Shown here piece after piece: positions 5,929 to 6,837 of a stretch of DNA of 6,837 bases (its first letter is position 1; each line of letters starts with the position of its first letter). The stretch spans positions 1 through 6,837 of the forward strand of contig PMBA01000202.1 in assembly GCA_003152795.1 (NCBI GenBank), given 5' to 3'. The notes under the pieces are model-generated. The model had not been told where the DNA came from and ran no database searches. It saw only the letters and a program-made list of their open reading frames with translations. The stretch is from Acidobacteriaceae bacterium. Its GTDB lineage: Bacteria > Acidobacteriota > Terriglobia > Terriglobales > Acidobacteriaceae. The position numbers were made by a program, and so were the translations under genes.

Positions 5929-6750
5929 CTAAACGAATCGCAGTTCGGGTGGCGGTGGAAGGGCACCGATTTCGGCGCCCAGTTGGTAATAGAGGGCAAG
6001 CCCCTCCAGGGAGGGAGGGTCGAGATAATAATGGATGTTGTGGGTCAGGTAGACGCGCACGAATTCGACTGTAATGCCGAGGCGCGGCGCCCACTCCTGG
6101 GCGAGGGCCTCAAGATTTTTTGGCGACAGCCCGTGATCCCGCGAACTCTTAAAGACCTGGGCGATTGCCGATCCATTGCGTCCGGCAAGCGCCTGGCGGC
6201 GAATGGCCCAGAACGCGAATACGAATGACTTTCCCGTGCGCGTCACCCACTCCTCTGCCAGATCGAGCGTGCAGTAGCGCTTGCGGTCGACTTGGAGCGC
6301 CGGGTCCCCGATGAGCAAAGCGGCATCGCAAGCGCCGAGCATCGCATCGAGATCGGGAGCCATTGGCCTATAGGCGCGCGCTCCACCCAGCCATTTTGCA
6401 AACAGAATTTTGGCCAGTGCCACCGACGTCATCGAAGAGGTATCGAGTGCAACCGTACGCACCTGGGCTGACCATCTGTCGACGGGCACGTGGCTTACTA
6501 AGAGGATGGAGCGAACGGCCCGCCGCGCCGCAATTGCTACCTCGGGAATGATGACGAGATCGGGAACCGTGGTATAAGCCGCCGCCGGAATGATGCCAAT
6601 ATCGGCGGTTCCCGCACGCAAGGCCTCGGCGCAGGCCGAGGGGATGGTGTAGGAGATGTCGAAGTCCGCGCCTGCCTCGGCATGCTCAAAATCCCACATG
6701 AGAGGCGCCGTGTTCAGGTAGGAAATGGCCGAGATCTTTAACCGGCTCAT
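5929..6750 (-). CDS. mqnA: MqnA, chorismate dehydratase
   Basis: This 273-residue cytoplasmic enzyme catalyses the first committed step of the futalosine menaquinone pathway, dehydrating chorismate to 3-[(1-carboxyvinyl)oxy]benzoate. It has the two-lobed periplasmic-binding-protein-like fold without a signal peptide. Conserved blocks in order are KISAISYLNTAPL (5-17, holding the SYLNT active-site motif), IPSACAEALRAGTADIGIIPAAAY (36-59), LDTSSMTSVALAKIL (102-116), DAALLIGDPAL (142-152), DLAEEWVTRTGKSFVFAFWAIR (163-184) and the C-terminal THNIHYYLDPPSLEGLALYYQ (236-256). Length is normal and all blocks are intact. The ATG at 6750 gives the expected MSRLKISAISYLN start. No Shine-Dalgarno sequence is visible; an extended -10-like sequence lies ten bases upstream. 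It is the most upstream of the five co-directional genes, and mqnC lies in the same orientation further along. The next enzyme in the pathway, MqnE, is not in the window. The assignment is secure at family level. Confidence 0.93.
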   Translation of the reverse strand: MSRLKISAISYLNTAPLMWDFEHAEAGADFDISYTIPSACAEALRAGTADIGIIPAAAYTTVPDLVIIPEVAIAARRAVRSILLVSHVPVDRWSAQVRTVALDTSSMTSVALAKILFAKWLGGARAYRPMAPDLDAMLGACDAALLIGDPALQVDRKRYCTLDLAEEWVTRTGKSFVFAFWAIRRQALAGRNGSAIAQVFKSSRDHGLSPKNLEALAQEWAPRLGITVEFVRVYLTHNIHYYLDPPSLEGLALYYQLGAEIGALPPPPELRFV

Positions 6751-6760
6751 AACTTTACGA

Positions 6761-6769
6761 ATTCTACCA
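6761..6769 (-). promoter_or_regulatory. Candidate extended -10 promoter for mqnA
   Basis: The minus strand reads TGGTAGAAT: a TGn extension plus a hexamer matching TATAAT at five of six positions. It ends ten bases before the mqnA ATG, giving a leader of only a few bases. No good -35 lies at 16-18 bases, which extended -10 promoters can tolerate. This would be the start of a possible mqnA/GT-C-like/dedA transcript. Confidence 0.35.
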
Positions 6770-6837
6770 AAAGTGATGTGCGCGCCATCCTTGACAGCGT
6801 TTCGCGTGGTGGGCTACTCCTGAGTTGACGAGCAAAA

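Noticed and set aside
5362..6228. Plus-strand open frame (288 codons) spanning parts of two genes and the gap between them
   Set aside because: It overlaps mqnA and the GT-C-like gene antisense and crosses their intergenic region. The translation is low in structure, with no recognisable domain, so it is a shadow of high GC content.
6791..6820. Plus-strand TTGACA (6791-6796) as a divergent promoter
   Set aside because: The -35 is perfect, but the sequence 17-18 bases downstream (CTACTC/TACTCC) is a poor -10, and no plus-strand gene begins before the window ends.
1..6837. tRNA, rRNA, riboswitch or insertion sequence
   Set aside because: I found no cloverleaf-like sequence ending in a T-arm, no rRNA-like segments, no known riboswitch core and no transposase-like frame on either strand.

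Overview
The window is a GC-rich bacterial chromosomal segment in which all five convincing genes lie on the minus strand. It most resembles Acidobacteriota, probably class Terriglobia (Koribacter-like). Three things point there: a secreted protein built of carboxypeptidase-regulatory-like beta-sandwich repeats, which are greatly expanded in that phylum; menaquinone synthesis by the futalosine route (MqnA and MqnC); and two dispersed intergenic repeat types I associate with that group. The placement comes from recalled family knowledge and was not tested by a search.

Reading along the minus strand from the right end: mqnA (chorismate dehydratase, 6750-5929), a polytopic GT-C-like membrane protein (5835-4267), a DedA/VTT-family membrane protein (4180-3515), a 468-base gap rich in repeats, mqnC (radical SAM cyclic dehypoxanthine futalosine synthase, 3046-2000), and a secreted multi-repeat protein (1862-159). 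The first three genes are spaced by 93 and 86 bases and could be one transcript. mqnC lies behind the repeat-filled gap and probably has its own promoter. The last gene also has a promoter-like sequence just upstream.

MqnA and MqnC catalyse the first and a later step of the futalosine menaquinone pathway, which supplies the respiratory quinone. MqnE, the futalosine/aminofutalosine nucleosidase step and MqnD are not in the window. The two membrane genes between them have no known role in menaquinone synthesis. A lipid-carrier link between them is possible but speculative: GT-C enzymes use polyprenyl-phosphate sugars, and some DedA proteins recycle polyprenyl phosphate.

Most of the unusual signal is intergenic. 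The 3047-3514 gap holds a dispersed repeat (about 3341-3399) that runs directly into a degenerate 16-17-base tandem array (3390-3486). A second dispersed repeat family occurs as two inverted copies (32-69 and 1893-1930) flanking the secreted-protein gene, and a set of mutually exclusive inverted repeats lies just after that gene. I see no rRNA, tRNA, CRISPR array, transposase, integrase or defence system, and no convincing new multi-gene system.
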